DNA of 20,593 bases from Desulfobacteraceae bacterium UBA5616 (GTDB taxonomy: Bacteria > Desulfobacterota > Desulfobacteria > Desulfobacterales > UBA5616). Positions 1 to 8,269 of this stretch are shown here, one piece after another; within the stretch, counting starts at the first letter, position 1; the number at the start of each line of letters is the position of its first letter. Location: positions 1 through 20,593 of the forward strand of contig DIKO01000099.1 of NCBI GenBank assembly GCA_002423615.1, read 5' to 3'. A program made the position numbers and the translations under genes. The notes beneath the pieces were generated by a model. The model was not told the origin of the DNA. It worked only from the letters and a program-made list of their open reading frames with translations, and ran no database searches.

Positions 1-1337
1 GGCTTGCCCTGATTTTCTGGCAGGCGGAAATGCCGCACCACATTTTCAACGACCACGATGGCATCGTCCACCAAGATACCAATGGAAAAAATCAGCGCGA
101 AAAGGGTGATCCGGTTCAATGTGTAGCCCATGAGATAAAAAACCGTGAGGGTGAACGCCAGGGTTACGGGAATGGCCAGGGCCACGACACCGGATTCGGA
201 CCGCCCCAGGGTCAACCATATGAGCAGGGTCACGGACACCACGGCGATCAGCATGTGAAAGAGCAGTTCATCGGATTTTTCCTTGGAGGTTTCTCCGTAG
301 TGACGGGTGACGGTCATATGGATATTGTCGGGGACGGCCCGCCCCTCGGCGTCCTTCGCGCGCTTGAGAACCCGTTCGGCCACGGCGATCGCATTTGCAC
401 CTTTTCGCTTGGAAACGGTCAGGGTCACCGCCGGGTATACCCCCATGGGGGATGATGCTGAATGAATCCCGGTTTTTTCTCCAGCCGGGCCCTTTCCGAA
501 AAACGTATAATTGTCCGGTTCGCCCGGGCCGTCCAGGATTTCCGCCACATCTTCCAGATACACCGGCCGGCCCTGGTGTGCACCCACGACGACTTTCCGG
601 ACATCGTCCGCGGATTGAAGAAATTCCCCTACCTGAACCAGAACCTGGCCTCCGGGGGAAGGATAGCTGCCAGCGCCCGCCTCCATGTTCGCGGCGCAGA
701 GCATCTGTTCGATTTTACCCCCGTCCAGACCATATGCCGAAAGACGGACCGGGTCCAGGCGAACATCGAGTCTTCTCTGCTGTCCGCCGAAGAGCTGGGT
801 GATGGAGACGTCCGTTTCCCGTTTGACGATTTCCTCAATCTCCGCGGCAACCCGGCGGAGGGTGAAATGATCTTCGGATTCGCTCCAGAAAGTCAGGGCA
901 AGTATGGGTACATCGTCGATATACCGGGGTTTGACCAGGGGCGGACTGACGGCGCAGGGAATCCGGTCGTAATTGGCCATGAGTTTGGATTGAAGGCGCA
1001 CGATCGCGTTTTCCTCGTTTTCCCCCACGAAAAAACGCACGATGGACATGGAGGATTCCGGGTTGGACGTCGTGTAAACATATTCCACTCCGGGAATTTC
1101 CCACAGCAGCTTTTCCATGGGGCCGGTCACCCTTCGCTCCACTTCCTCTGCCGCTGCGCCCGGCATGCGGACAAAAATATCCACCATGGGGACGATGATC
1201 TGGGGTTCCTCCTCGCGGGGCAGAGCCACCACCGATGCCATGCCCAGAAGAATGCCGACGATGACCACAAGGGGCGTCAGTTTTGAATTGATAAAGACCT
1301 GTGCGATTTTTCCCGCGGCGCCGGTTGTATGTGTCAT
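1..1337 (-). CDS. RND-family efflux permease, N-terminal part (gene continues past the left edge)
   Basis: This is the inner-membrane proton-driven pump of a tripartite efflux system. I translated it directly: about 445 codons are present out of the roughly 1,020-1,080 usual for the family, and the frame is open to the window edge. The N-terminus is cytoplasmic followed by TM1 (about residues 20-40). A periplasmic porter region follows, with the typical opening around residues 60-75 (VRMPGAAAEEVE). The TM4 motif GILVDDAIVVVENV carries the adjacent proton-relay aspartates D424 and D425 that define RND pumps. The ATG overlaps the stop of the membrane-fusion gene by 4 bases (ATGA), so the two are probably translationally coupled. 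The paired aspartates and the neighbouring lipoprotein adaptor suggest a multidrug/hydrophobic (HAE1-like) pump, but the substrate cannot be read from sequence. Confidence 0.93.
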   Translation of the reverse strand, partial: MTHTTGAAGKIAQVFINSKLTPLVVIVGILLGMASVVALPREEEPQIIVPMVDIFVRMPGAAAEEVERRVTGPMEKLLWEIPGVEYVYTTSNPESSMSIVRFFVGENEENAIVRLQSKLMANYDRIPCAVSPPLVKPRYIDDVPILALTFWSESEDHFTLRRVAAEIEEIVKRETDVSITQLFGGQQRRLDVRLDPVRLSAYGLDGGKIEQMLCAANMEAGAGSYPSPGGQVLVQVGEFLQSADDVRKVVVGAHQGRPVYLEDVAEILDGPGEPDNYTFFGKGPAGEKTGIHSASSPMGVYPAVTLTVSKRKGANAIAVAERVLKRAKDAEGRAVPDNIHMTVTRHYGETSKEKSDELLFHMLIAVVSVTLLIWLTLGRSESGVVALAIPVTLAFTLTVFYLMGYTLNRITLFALIFSIGILVDDAIVVVENVVRHFRLPENQGK

Positions 1338-2506
1338 GCCTCCTCCACTTTGACCCCGTCGATAATATGGTGATCCGGCCGGATCACATATCGGTCACCT
1401 TCCCGCATGCCGGAAATCACTTCCACCTGATCTCCGGTTATCCTTCCGGAACGGATCAGACGGAATCGTGCGAAATTCTCGCTGTCCACCAGATATACGG
1501 CGGTGAGCTGGCCATGGGTAAAAACGGCTGTTTTCGGAATGCGGATCATGGCCGTATCGGCCGACGGGATGATCACCCGCACGAACATTCCGGACTTAAG
1601 CCCCGGAATCTCCGGAAGGGAAAGTTTCACCCGGAATGACCGGGTAGCGGGGTCTGCAGAGGGGTCCATGGCAATCACCTCGCCTGAAACCCGATCTTTC
1701 TCCCGGGATGGGAAAATGACCGGCAGCCGGTCCTTAAGCCGGATGTTTTGAATCCGGCTCTCGGGAACCGAAAAATGCACCTCCGGATTTCCCGTGCCCT
1801 CGATTTTCAAAAGCGGGGTGCCCGGGGAAGCCAGGTCTCCGGGGTCAACCATGCGGTCCGCGATTTTTCCGTTGTACGGGGATACAATAGCGGCATCCTT
1901 CAGGACGGATTCAGCAGCGGCCAGAGCTTCTATTGCCTGCCGGGTCCGTTCCCGGGCCGCCGTATAGAGGGATTTTGCCTGTTCAACACCTGCTTTCGCC
2001 TGTTTGCAGCGAGCCTCGACCTCCTCATATTCCTGGCGGCTCACCGATTGGACGTCCAGAAGGGCTTTAAATCGTGTGTGGGTCGCCTCGGCCAGATCGG
2101 CGGACGCCCGGCTTGCGTTCATCCCTGCAAGTGCCGCCTGTTCGCCTTGAGCGGCTTCGTTGAGTCCTGCCCGGGCCTGCCGGTGCCGGGCCGAAATCTC
2201 CCGGTCATCTATCTGAATCAGGAGATCTCCTTTTTGAACCGTATCGCCTTCATCGATCATGACCTTTCGAATCTCCCCCATAACCTGGGCGGACAGGACG
2301 GCGGACTGCCGGGGTGATACGGTCCCCATCACCTCTGAAGTCGCGGACTCGGAAATAGTCTTGACGATCCCCACGGCGGCCTTGACGGTTTTTGGCGTTT
2401 TACCCGAAGGGGCCGGCTCGCTGCCTTTTCCACAGCCCAGGAGAAGTATGGACAGAAGAACCATTGGGGCGAAAAACAGGCGGTTGAAGGATTTTTTCGT
2501 ATTCAC
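1334..2506 (-). CDS. RND efflux periplasmic adaptor (membrane-fusion protein), lipoprotein
   Basis: This 390-residue adaptor links the RND permease to the outer-membrane channel. The start is GTG. The N-terminus is a lipoprotein signal peptide with lipobox LLLGC, predicting lipidation at C25 and anchoring to the inner membrane. The first lipoyl half-motif lies near residues 75-105 (MIDEGDTVQKGDLLIQIDD). An Ala/Gln/Glu-rich alpha-helical hairpin, probably a coiled coil, covers roughly 105-205. The second lipoyl half follows (SPYNGKIADRMVDPGDLAS), then the beta-barrel and membrane-proximal domain to the C-terminus. The length is normal for HlyD/AcrA-type adaptors. It is the middle gene of the efflux operon, 64 bases after the TolC gene and overlapping the permease start by 4 bases. 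Confidence 0.93.
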   Translation of the reverse strand: MNTKKSFNRLFFAPMVLLSILLLGCGKGSEPAPSGKTPKTVKAAVGIVKTISESATSEVMGTVSPRQSAVLSAQVMGEIRKVMIDEGDTVQKGDLLIQIDDREISARHRQARAGLNEAAQGEQAALAGMNASRASADLAEATHTRFKALLDVQSVSRQEYEEVEARCKQAKAGVEQAKSLYTAARERTRQAIEALAAAESVLKDAAIVSPYNGKIADRMVDPGDLASPGTPLLKIEGTGNPEVHFSVPESRIQNIRLKDRLPVIFPSREKDRVSGEVIAMDPSADPATRSFRVKLSLPEIPGLKSGMFVRVIIPSADTAMIRIPKTAVFTHGQLTAVYLVDSENFARFRLIRSGRITGDQVEVISGMREGDRYVIRPDHHIIDGVKVEEA

Positions 2507-2570
2507 GGCGACTCACCCTTTCTGAAATCGGTTTCGCATATGGATGGTAAAATGTTTTGATGTTGAGGTA

Positions 2571-3935
2571 TTATTGAAAATCCGGGTTGAGGCCCCCGGT
2601 GGCAAGGGCCATTCCTGCCCTGGCCTGGACATGGTCTTTCAGGGCGCTGCAATAATTGTTTCCGGCCCGGTACAGGGCCAATTCGGAATCCAGCAGGGAA
2701 TCGATATTCAGGAGCCCGTTTTCATACCGGTCCCGGATGATCCGCAAGGCCTCTTCGGCAAGTTCCGTGGAAAGCTTTGCAGAAATCAACCTGGAATCGG
2801 CACTGAGAAGATCGTAGTAGGATTTTTCCGTCTCCAGTCTGGCCTGCTGGATCAACCCCTGTTGATTGGCCCTGGCTTCACCGACCAGGTTCACCGCTTC
2901 CCGGGTTCTGGCCGATGTCCTTAACCCGGAAAAGAGATTAAAGGTGATATTGGCGCCGATGGTGTAATTTTCCGCCTGGTCCCCGAAGTCTTCGGAATTC
3001 ATTTCATAGGCGCCATTGACATCGAGAAATGGCCAGTGGGCGGCCCTGGATTTTTTAATTTCCAGTTCCGCCATGTCGAGCCGGGATTGAACCTGTTTCA
3101 GGTCCGGCCGATGGGTCAGGGCTGTTTGGACCCATTCCGCCAAGGGTTTTTGGGGAAATGGGGTTGCCGAGAGCTTGTCTGCCGGCATGGCTTCCAGATC
3201 GGTCCGGCGGCCCATGACAAGGTTTAAAGCGGCCCGGGCCGTGGCGACCCGGCTTCGTGCCGTCACCTGATCCTGTTCCAGTTCGGCGATGTGAACCCGG
3301 GTCCGGAGAACATCGCTTTTCACCACCAGGCCGTTTTGAAACCGGTTTTCAACCATCCTTAAATGGGTTTTGGCGGTGTTGACGGCATGTTCGACCACTG
3401 TGACGCTGTCACGGGCCAGAAGCAGGTCGGTATAGGCCTCGATGGTTTTGTAAATCACTTCCTGGCGGGTTCTGTCAAAAGCCCATTCGGCCGCGGTCTT
3501 ATCGGCCCCGGCCTGGCGTAACCCGTACCAGGTCTGTCCGGCGTCGAACAGAGGCCAGGCCATCCAGATGCGGCTGGCAAAATTATTCAAGGGATCCGGA
3601 TCATTGAGCAGATCCGGAGCAAAATCCTGCTGGTTGATATTTTCCTGATTTAATTTTGTTCCGAAGGCCCACATGGGGTTGGTGGTCCGTTGAAAGGATT
3701 CGGTGAAATTGATCTGGGGGAGCATGCCCGAGCGAGCCTGGACAATTCGCTCGGATGACGCCTCGATGCGGCTTTTGGCCGCGATGATTTCGGGATTGTG
3801 GGTTATCGCCGATAAAATCGCCGATCCGAGCGTCAGCACGGTGGAATCCCCTTGTCCTCCGGCGGCGTCGGCCCAGACGCCCGGGGCCGGTAGGAATGCC
3901 ATTAAAAACAGGAAAAGCATCGGTATTCGCGGCAT
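2571..3935 (-). CDS. TolC-family outer-membrane efflux channel
   Basis: This is the outer-membrane channel of the efflux system, about 454 residues. The ORF can be extended to a TTG at 3977. I chose the ATG at 3935 because GGAG lies about 6 bases upstream and because it begins a clean Sec signal peptide (MPRIPMLFLFLMAFLPAPGV, then cleavage near WADA). Two internally homologous TolC/OEP repeats are visible, each with a long helical segment rich in Ala, Gln and Glu. The first repeat contains ITHNPEIIAAKSRIEASSER and the second THRPDLKQVQSRLDMAELEI, the characteristic 'NPEI/RPDL' openings. It is the first gene of the operon and probably sets its transcription from the AT-rich gap upstream. Confidence 0.92.
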   Translation of the reverse strand: MPRIPMLFLFLMAFLPAPGVWADAAGGQGDSTVLTLGSAILSAITHNPEIIAAKSRIEASSERIVQARSGMLPQINFTESFQRTTNPMWAFGTKLNQENINQQDFAPDLLNDPDPLNNFASRIWMAWPLFDAGQTWYGLRQAGADKTAAEWAFDRTRQEVIYKTIEAYTDLLLARDSVTVVEHAVNTAKTHLRMVENRFQNGLVVKSDVLRTRVHIAELEQDQVTARSRVATARAALNLVMGRRTDLEAMPADKLSATPFPQKPLAEWVQTALTHRPDLKQVQSRLDMAELEIKKSRAAHWPFLDVNGAYEMNSEDFGDQAENYTIGANITFNLFSGLRTSARTREAVNLVGEARANQQGLIQQARLETEKSYYDLLSADSRLISAKLSTELAEEALRIIRDRYENGLLNIDSLLDSELALYRAGNNYCSALKDHVQARAGMALATGGLNPDFQ

Positions 3936-4089
3936 GATGGTCTCCGGTAAAAATTGGGATCTGTGATAAAGAATCAAATTTCTATGGATTCGCCGTATCC
4001 ATTTGAGATACAGTATATTTTAAATACAAGTTATTGGTTATCAATTCAAGCAACTTAAGATTTTTTGGGGGCACGGGACCGTCACTTAA
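3936..4089. promoter_or_regulatory. Divergent control region between the efflux operon and the P-type ATPase
   Basis: This gap must hold promoters for both the leftward efflux operon and the rightward ATPase. It is clearly more AT-rich than its surroundings, especially about 4010-4060. It contains an inverted repeat, ATGGAT-(7 bases)-ATCCAT at 3984-4002, overlapped by a second one, GTATC-(7)-GATAC at 3995-4011. Such spaced short palindromes are typical of dimeric repressor sites (TetR/MarR-like), but no regulator gene is next to it. Sigma70-like hexamers can be found in the AT-rich part on both strands, but none is strong enough to assign. Confidence 0.35.
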
Positions 4090-6702
4090 ATGAACAAAGG
4101 CTTAAAAATCAACAATATCAGAGGCCTTTCCTCGAAAGAAGCCGATGAAAAGTTAAAAACCGAAGGGTATAATGAACTCCCCGCATCAAAAAAAAGGAGC
4201 TTTTGGGCCATTGCGGCGGAAGTCGTCCGGGAGCCGATGTTTTTGCTTCTCGTGGGATGCGGGGTTTTATACCCGATTCTGGGCGACGTGCAGGAGGCCC
4301 TGATGCTGCTGGCCTTTGTGCTGGTGGTGATGGGGATCACCCTTTACCAGGAGCGCAAGACCGAGAGGGCCCTGGAAGCGTTGCGGGACCTCTCCAGCCC
4401 GCGCGCCATGGTGATCCGGGACGGCAAAGCCAGACGGATTTCCGGCCGTGAAGTGGTAAGAGGGGATGTCCTGGTGCTGTCGGAAGGTGATCGGGTCCCC
4501 GCGGATGCAGTGCTGTTGACCTGCTCCAATTTTTCGACGGACGAGTCCCTCCTGACAGGCGAGTCCATGCCGGTGCGTAAAATTTCCTGTGAAACCGACC
4601 GGGAAATGGGGTGCCCCGGGGGAGATGACCTGCCCTTTGTCTATTCGGGCACTCTCGTCATTCAAGGCCAGGGCATTGCCTGCGTCAAGGCTGTGGGGGG
4701 GCAAACGGAACTCGGCAGGATCGGCAAGGCACTCCAGGGCATCGAAACCGAATCGACGCCGCTGCAGAAGGAAACCGGCCGCATGGTTCAAAAGCTTGCC
4801 ATTGCCGGGATGCTCTTATGTGGTTTTGTGGTCGTGGGGTATGGGCTTACCCGGGGAAGCTGGATCAACGGAATTTTATCGGGCATCACCCTGGCGATGG
4901 CACTTCTGCCCGAGGAATTTCCGGTGGTTTTGACTATCTTTCTGGCATTGGGCGCGTGGCGGATATCGCAACACGGGGTCCTGGCACGCCGGGTATCGGC
5001 CGTTGAGACGTTGGGTTCCACAACGGTTTTATGTGTCGATAAAACCGGCACACTGACGTTGAACCAAATGTCCGTGAGCCGGTTGTTGAGCGGCGGCAAA
5101 TTTCACGGCGTCGCCAATTGTGATGGAGAAGTACTGCCTGAAGCTTTTCACGAACTCGTTGAGTTCGGCATCTTGTCCAGTCAGAGAGATCCTTTCGATC
5201 CCATGGAAAAGGCGCTGCAAAACCTGGGGCATCGGTGCATGAGCAACACCGAGCATCTCCATGATGACTGGACTCTTGTACGCGAGTATCCTCTGACCCC
5301 TTCCCTGTTGAGCATCTCTTTGGTTTGGCGTTCGCCGGATACCGACCAGCATGTGATTGCTGCAAAGGGAGCGCCCGAAACGATAACGGATCTTTGCCAT
5401 CTGGAGGAAGAAGAAGCAGGAAAACTCGCCGAACGCGTTCAGGAAATGGCAGGCCTGGGATATCGTGTTTTAGGGGTGGCAAAAGCCTATTTCAAGCCAT
5501 CCGAACTGCCTCCCGAGCAGCATGATTTCAATTTCAAATTTCTTGGCCTGGTTGGCTTTTCCGATCCGGTTCGCCCGGCGGTTCCGGACGCTATTGCCGA
5601 ATGCCGCCATGCCGGCGTCAGGGTGGTGATGATCACGGGCGATTATCCCGCGACAGCCAGAACCATTGCCGATCAAATCGGCCTGAAACCCGCGGATGAC
5701 GTTATCACCGGCAAACAACTGGATGATATGGACGACGCACAACTGCAACATCGAATCCAATCCGTCAATCTGTTTGCCCGGGTCGTGCCCCAACAAAAAC
5801 TGCGCCTGGTGAATGCCCTGAAAGCCAACGGCCAAATCGTGGCCATGACCGGCGACGGGGTAAACGACGCCCCTGCGTTAAAATCGGCTCATATCGGAGT
5901 GGCCATGGGGGGGCGGGGTACGGATGTGGCCCGGGAAGCATCGGACCTGGTCATCCTGGACGATGATTTTTCATCGATCGTCAGCGCGGTAAGACAGGGG
6001 CGAAGAATTTTCGACAACCTCTGCAAGGCCGTATCCTATATTTTCGCCATTCACGTCCCCATTGCGGGAATGTCCCTCTTGCCGGTGCTGTTTCACTGGC
6101 CCCTGGTCCTCTTCCCGTTTCATATCGCTTTTCTGGAATTGATCATCGATCCGGCGTGTTCTTTCGTATTTGAGGCGGAATCCGAAGAAGCCGACATCAT
6201 GGATCGCCCTCCGCGGGATCCTCAAAAACCCCTGTTCCGCAAAGAAACCATTGTATGGGGTCTGTTGCAGGGGTTGGGCGTACTGGCCCTGATTCTGGCC
6301 GTTTTTGCCATTGCCATGTATCGCGGACAGGGAGAGGATGACGCAAGGGCATTGACGTTCACCTCTTTGGTGTTCGCCAACCTCGCGCTGATATCAACCA
6401 ATCGTTCCTGGGCAACGGGTTTTTTCGGCATCTTAAGGAGACCCAACGCGGCCATCCGGTGGGTCACGGGCGGGGCACTGCTGTTTTTGGGGATAGTCCT
6501 TTACAGCCCTTTTTTTCGCGCCATGTTCAAATTTTCCCTTCTCCATCCCATTGATCTGGGGTTTTGTCTGGGCGCGGGGATGGTGAGCATTCTCTGGTTT
6601 GAAATGCTGAAGAAGATTCGGAACAGACTTCCGGACTCATTTCACCTCCGCCTTCCGCGAGACCCTCAACAAGGACCGGCAAAAACAGACCCTGAAAAAT
6701 GA
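4090..6702 (+). CDS. P-type cation-transporting ATPase (P2/Ca2+-ATPase-like)
   Basis: This 870-residue ATP-driven cation pump sits in the inner membrane. All core motifs are present in order: N-terminal cation-ATPase domain (about 1-60), actuator TGES at 156-159, the phosphorylation site DKTGTLT with D317, KGAPE in the nucleotide-binding domain, the P-domain MITGD segment, and MTGDGVNDAP at 586-595. Six C-terminal membrane segments follow. Length and layout match P2-type (Ca2+/Mg2+-like) pumps; no N-terminal metal-binding CxxC is present, which argues against the Cu/Zn P1B class. The TM4 ion-site motif is PEEFP (274-278) rather than the PEGLP of SERCA-type pumps, and TM6 reads ELIIDP where SERCA has NLVTD, so the ion is uncertain. 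Start is the ATG at 4090; the preceding G-rich stretch is a poor ribosome site. It is transcribed alone, divergent from the efflux operon. Confidence 0.93.
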   Translation: MNKGLKINNIRGLSSKEADEKLKTEGYNELPASKKRSFWAIAAEVVREPMFLLLVGCGVLYPILGDVQEALMLLAFVLVVMGITLYQERKTERALEALRDLSSPRAMVIRDGKARRISGREVVRGDVLVLSEGDRVPADAVLLTCSNFSTDESLLTGESMPVRKISCETDREMGCPGGDDLPFVYSGTLVIQGQGIACVKAVGGQTELGRIGKALQGIETESTPLQKETGRMVQKLAIAGMLLCGFVVVGYGLTRGSWINGILSGITLAMALLPEEFPVVLTIFLALGAWRISQHGVLARRVSAVETLGSTTVLCVDKTGTLTLNQMSVSRLLSGGKFHGVANCDGEVLPEAFHELVEFGILSSQRDPFDPMEKALQNLGHRCMSNTEHLHDDWTLVREYPLTPSLLSISLVWRSPDTDQHVIAAKGAPETITDLCHLEEEEAGKLAERVQEMAGLGYRVLGVAKAYFKPSELPPEQHDFNFKFLGLVGFSDPVRPAVPDAIAECRHAGVRVVMITGDYPATARTIADQIGLKPADDVITGKQLDDMDDAQLQHRIQSVNLFARVVPQQKLRLVNALKANGQIVAMTGDGVNDAPALKSAHIGVAMGGRGTDVAREASDLVILDDDFSSIVSAVRQGRRIFDNLCKAVSYIFAIHVPIAGMSLLPVLFHWPLVLFPFHIAFLELIIDPACSFVFEAESEEADIMDRPPRDPQKPLFRKETIVWGLLQGLGVLALILAVFAIAMYRGQGEDDARALTFTSLVFANLALISTNRSWATGFFGILRRPNAAIRWVTGGALLFLGIVLYSPFFRAMFKFSLLHPIDLGFCLGAGMVSILWFEMLKKIRNRLPDSFHLRLPRDPQQGPAKTDPEK

Positions 6703-6754
6703 ACATTTGCCTGGCCGTCGGGAACTAACAGACCTAAATATCATCACATGTTAT

Positions 6755-6803
6755 ATGCCGGCCTTTCACCGCCCTGGCGGACAAACATTGCTTATCCCGG
6801 CAT
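6755..6803. terminator. Nested inverted repeat between convergent genes, possible terminator
   Basis: The outer arms ATGCCGG (6755-6761) and CCGGCAT (6797-6803) pair perfectly. An inner CCGCC/GGCGG pair lies between them. The element sits between the convergent ends of the P-type ATPase and the aldo/keto reductase genes, where a bidirectional terminator is expected. No long T-run follows on either strand, so intrinsic termination is doubtful. Confidence 0.3.
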
Positions 6804-6817
6804 TAAGCGGATTTCTC

Positions 6818-8248
6818 TTACGGCAGTGCCGTAAATGAGGGGCTCTGAGCCATGGTTCCCTTTGCATCCACGGACCGGACCGTGTAATGACAATTCTCGA
6901 TGCTCTCGCCCTTGCCCGGAATATCCTCGAAAAAAAACCGTTTTTCCGTAATCTGGGGAAGGTGGGGAACTTTTCCGATGATTTCCCCGTTTCTTAAGAT
7001 TTCGTAACGCTCGATAGGGGCGTTTCCGGCGTAGGCCGAATCCCAGGTGATGCGGATGGCTGTGCGGCCGAGAAGCGGCATGGCCGAGTCCGCTTCCGCA
7101 CCGACGTTGCGGGGTGCTGAAAGACCGGTGGATTTTCGCTGAAAATAGGCGTTGGCCGGGTCCTTTCCCAGGGATGTGACCCGGTCTTCGATGGCTTTCA
7201 TGGCCCCCGGATCCAACGGGTTTTCCAACTGGGCGGCCAGAAGATTCTGCTCCAACTGGCATTTTCCGGGATCGTCGTTGATATGGCCGATGCCGATAAT
7301 CAGGGTGGTGACGCCCGAAACAGACAGGGCGTATTGAATCAGTTCCCGGCTGGGCAGGTCATCGGAACCCACGCCAAGGTAAACGTCTTCGACCTTGTTC
7401 GAGAATCTGGGCTCCTTATGGTAATAGGCCGCATCGGCAAACACCTTCATCCCGATGACGCCCATATCCGCGGCTGCGGCCGCTTCAATGGCGTTGAAGC
7501 GGTGCCCCATGTATTTTGTGTCGCTGGGGTTGACCGTGACCAGCATCGTATCGATGATTCGCCGTTGGTCCTGCCGGATGGCGTGCAGGTGAACGGCCGT
7601 GTTCCAGTGGCCCGTGATGCCGATATGCCGGATGAGCTTTTCCTTTTCGGGATTCAAGCCCGTCCTGTTGGTTCCTTCCCGGAAATCCAGCATGGCGGCC
7701 AGGGACCCCATCCATTCCCGGCCGGGGGTCGGATCATCCAGCCCGCTGTAAATCATGTCGACCTCATCCATGGTGTTTAAATTATGGAACTGGATGCTGT
7801 CCAGGTAGGCCCCTTCCGGATAACCCCCCTGGCCGTCGCCGAACATCAGGCTCAGCGAGCGGCGGACATCGTCCACGGATGAGGCGACATTGAATCCGTC
7901 CATCATGCCTTCGGAAAAGTCCGTTCGAAATCTCGCGCCCGCAGGGCGCCTGGCCGAACGGAAATGGGTCTTTGTGGCCACAAAGATTTTCTTCCGGGCT
8001 GCGGGATCATAGTTGCCTGCCGCCGGAGAAAGCCCCAGGCGCCGGAAGGCCTCGCCGTAATTTTTCTGACTCGGTCCATACACGTTGGAGGTATCCATGT
8101 AATTGACACCCAGGCGGTAGGCCTTCTCAATAATGGCGACGGGATCGATGCCTTCGCCGGTCCACTGAATCGAGGCCTGACCCCCGAGCCCCAGCGTCGT
8201 GATCTCTCGCCCGGTGCGTCCCAGCCTTCGTGTGATGAGGGGTTTCAT
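6818..8248 (-). CDS. Aldo/keto reductase with C-terminal fibronectin-III-like domain
   Basis: This is an NAD(P)H-dependent carbonyl reductase of the aldo/keto reductase superfamily, 476 residues against about 320-350 for typical members. The catalytic tetrad is recognisable: D52 and Y57 in MDTSNVYG, K93 in VATKTH and H155 in SIQFHNL. The barrel ends near residue 370. The last 100 residues read like a fibronectin type III domain (ITWD..., APIERYEILRNG, HYTVRSVD), which is unusual for this family. There is no signal peptide, so it is probably cytoplasmic. The start has AAGGAG 9 bases upstream, and the gene follows the chimeric AOR/ADH ORF by 21 bases, so it is the likely last gene of the five-gene unit. 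A role in reducing or oxidising an aldehyde/ketone intermediate of that pathway is inference. Confidence 0.88.
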   Translation of the reverse strand: MKPLITRRLGRTGREITTLGLGGQASIQWTGEGIDPVAIIEKAYRLGVNYMDTSNVYGPSQKNYGEAFRRLGLSPAAGNYDPAARKKIFVATKTHFRSARRPAGARFRTDFSEGMMDGFNVASSVDDVRRSLSLMFGDGQGGYPEGAYLDSIQFHNLNTMDEVDMIYSGLDDPTPGREWMGSLAAMLDFREGTNRTGLNPEKEKLIRHIGITGHWNTAVHLHAIRQDQRRIIDTMLVTVNPSDTKYMGHRFNAIEAAAAADMGVIGMKVFADAAYYHKEPRFSNKVEDVYLGVGSDDLPSRELIQYALSVSGVTTLIIGIGHINDDPGKCQLEQNLLAAQLENPLDPGAMKAIEDRVTSLGKDPANAYFQRKSTGLSAPRNVGAEADSAMPLLGRTAIRITWDSAYAGNAPIERYEILRNGEIIGKVPHLPQITEKRFFFEDIPGKGESIENCHYTVRSVDAKGTMAQSPSFTALP

Positions 8249-8269
8249 TTGAATTTTCTCCTTTTTTAT

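Noticed and set aside
462..1286. Long plus-strand frame of 274 codons
   Set aside because: It is the antisense shadow of the RND permease. The minus strand carries TM segments and the DD proton-relay motif, while this frame has no recognisable domain.
3936..3977. Upstream TTG start for the TolC-family gene
   Set aside because: Would put 14 non-hydrophobic residues before the signal peptide; the ATG at 3935 has a good GGAG site.
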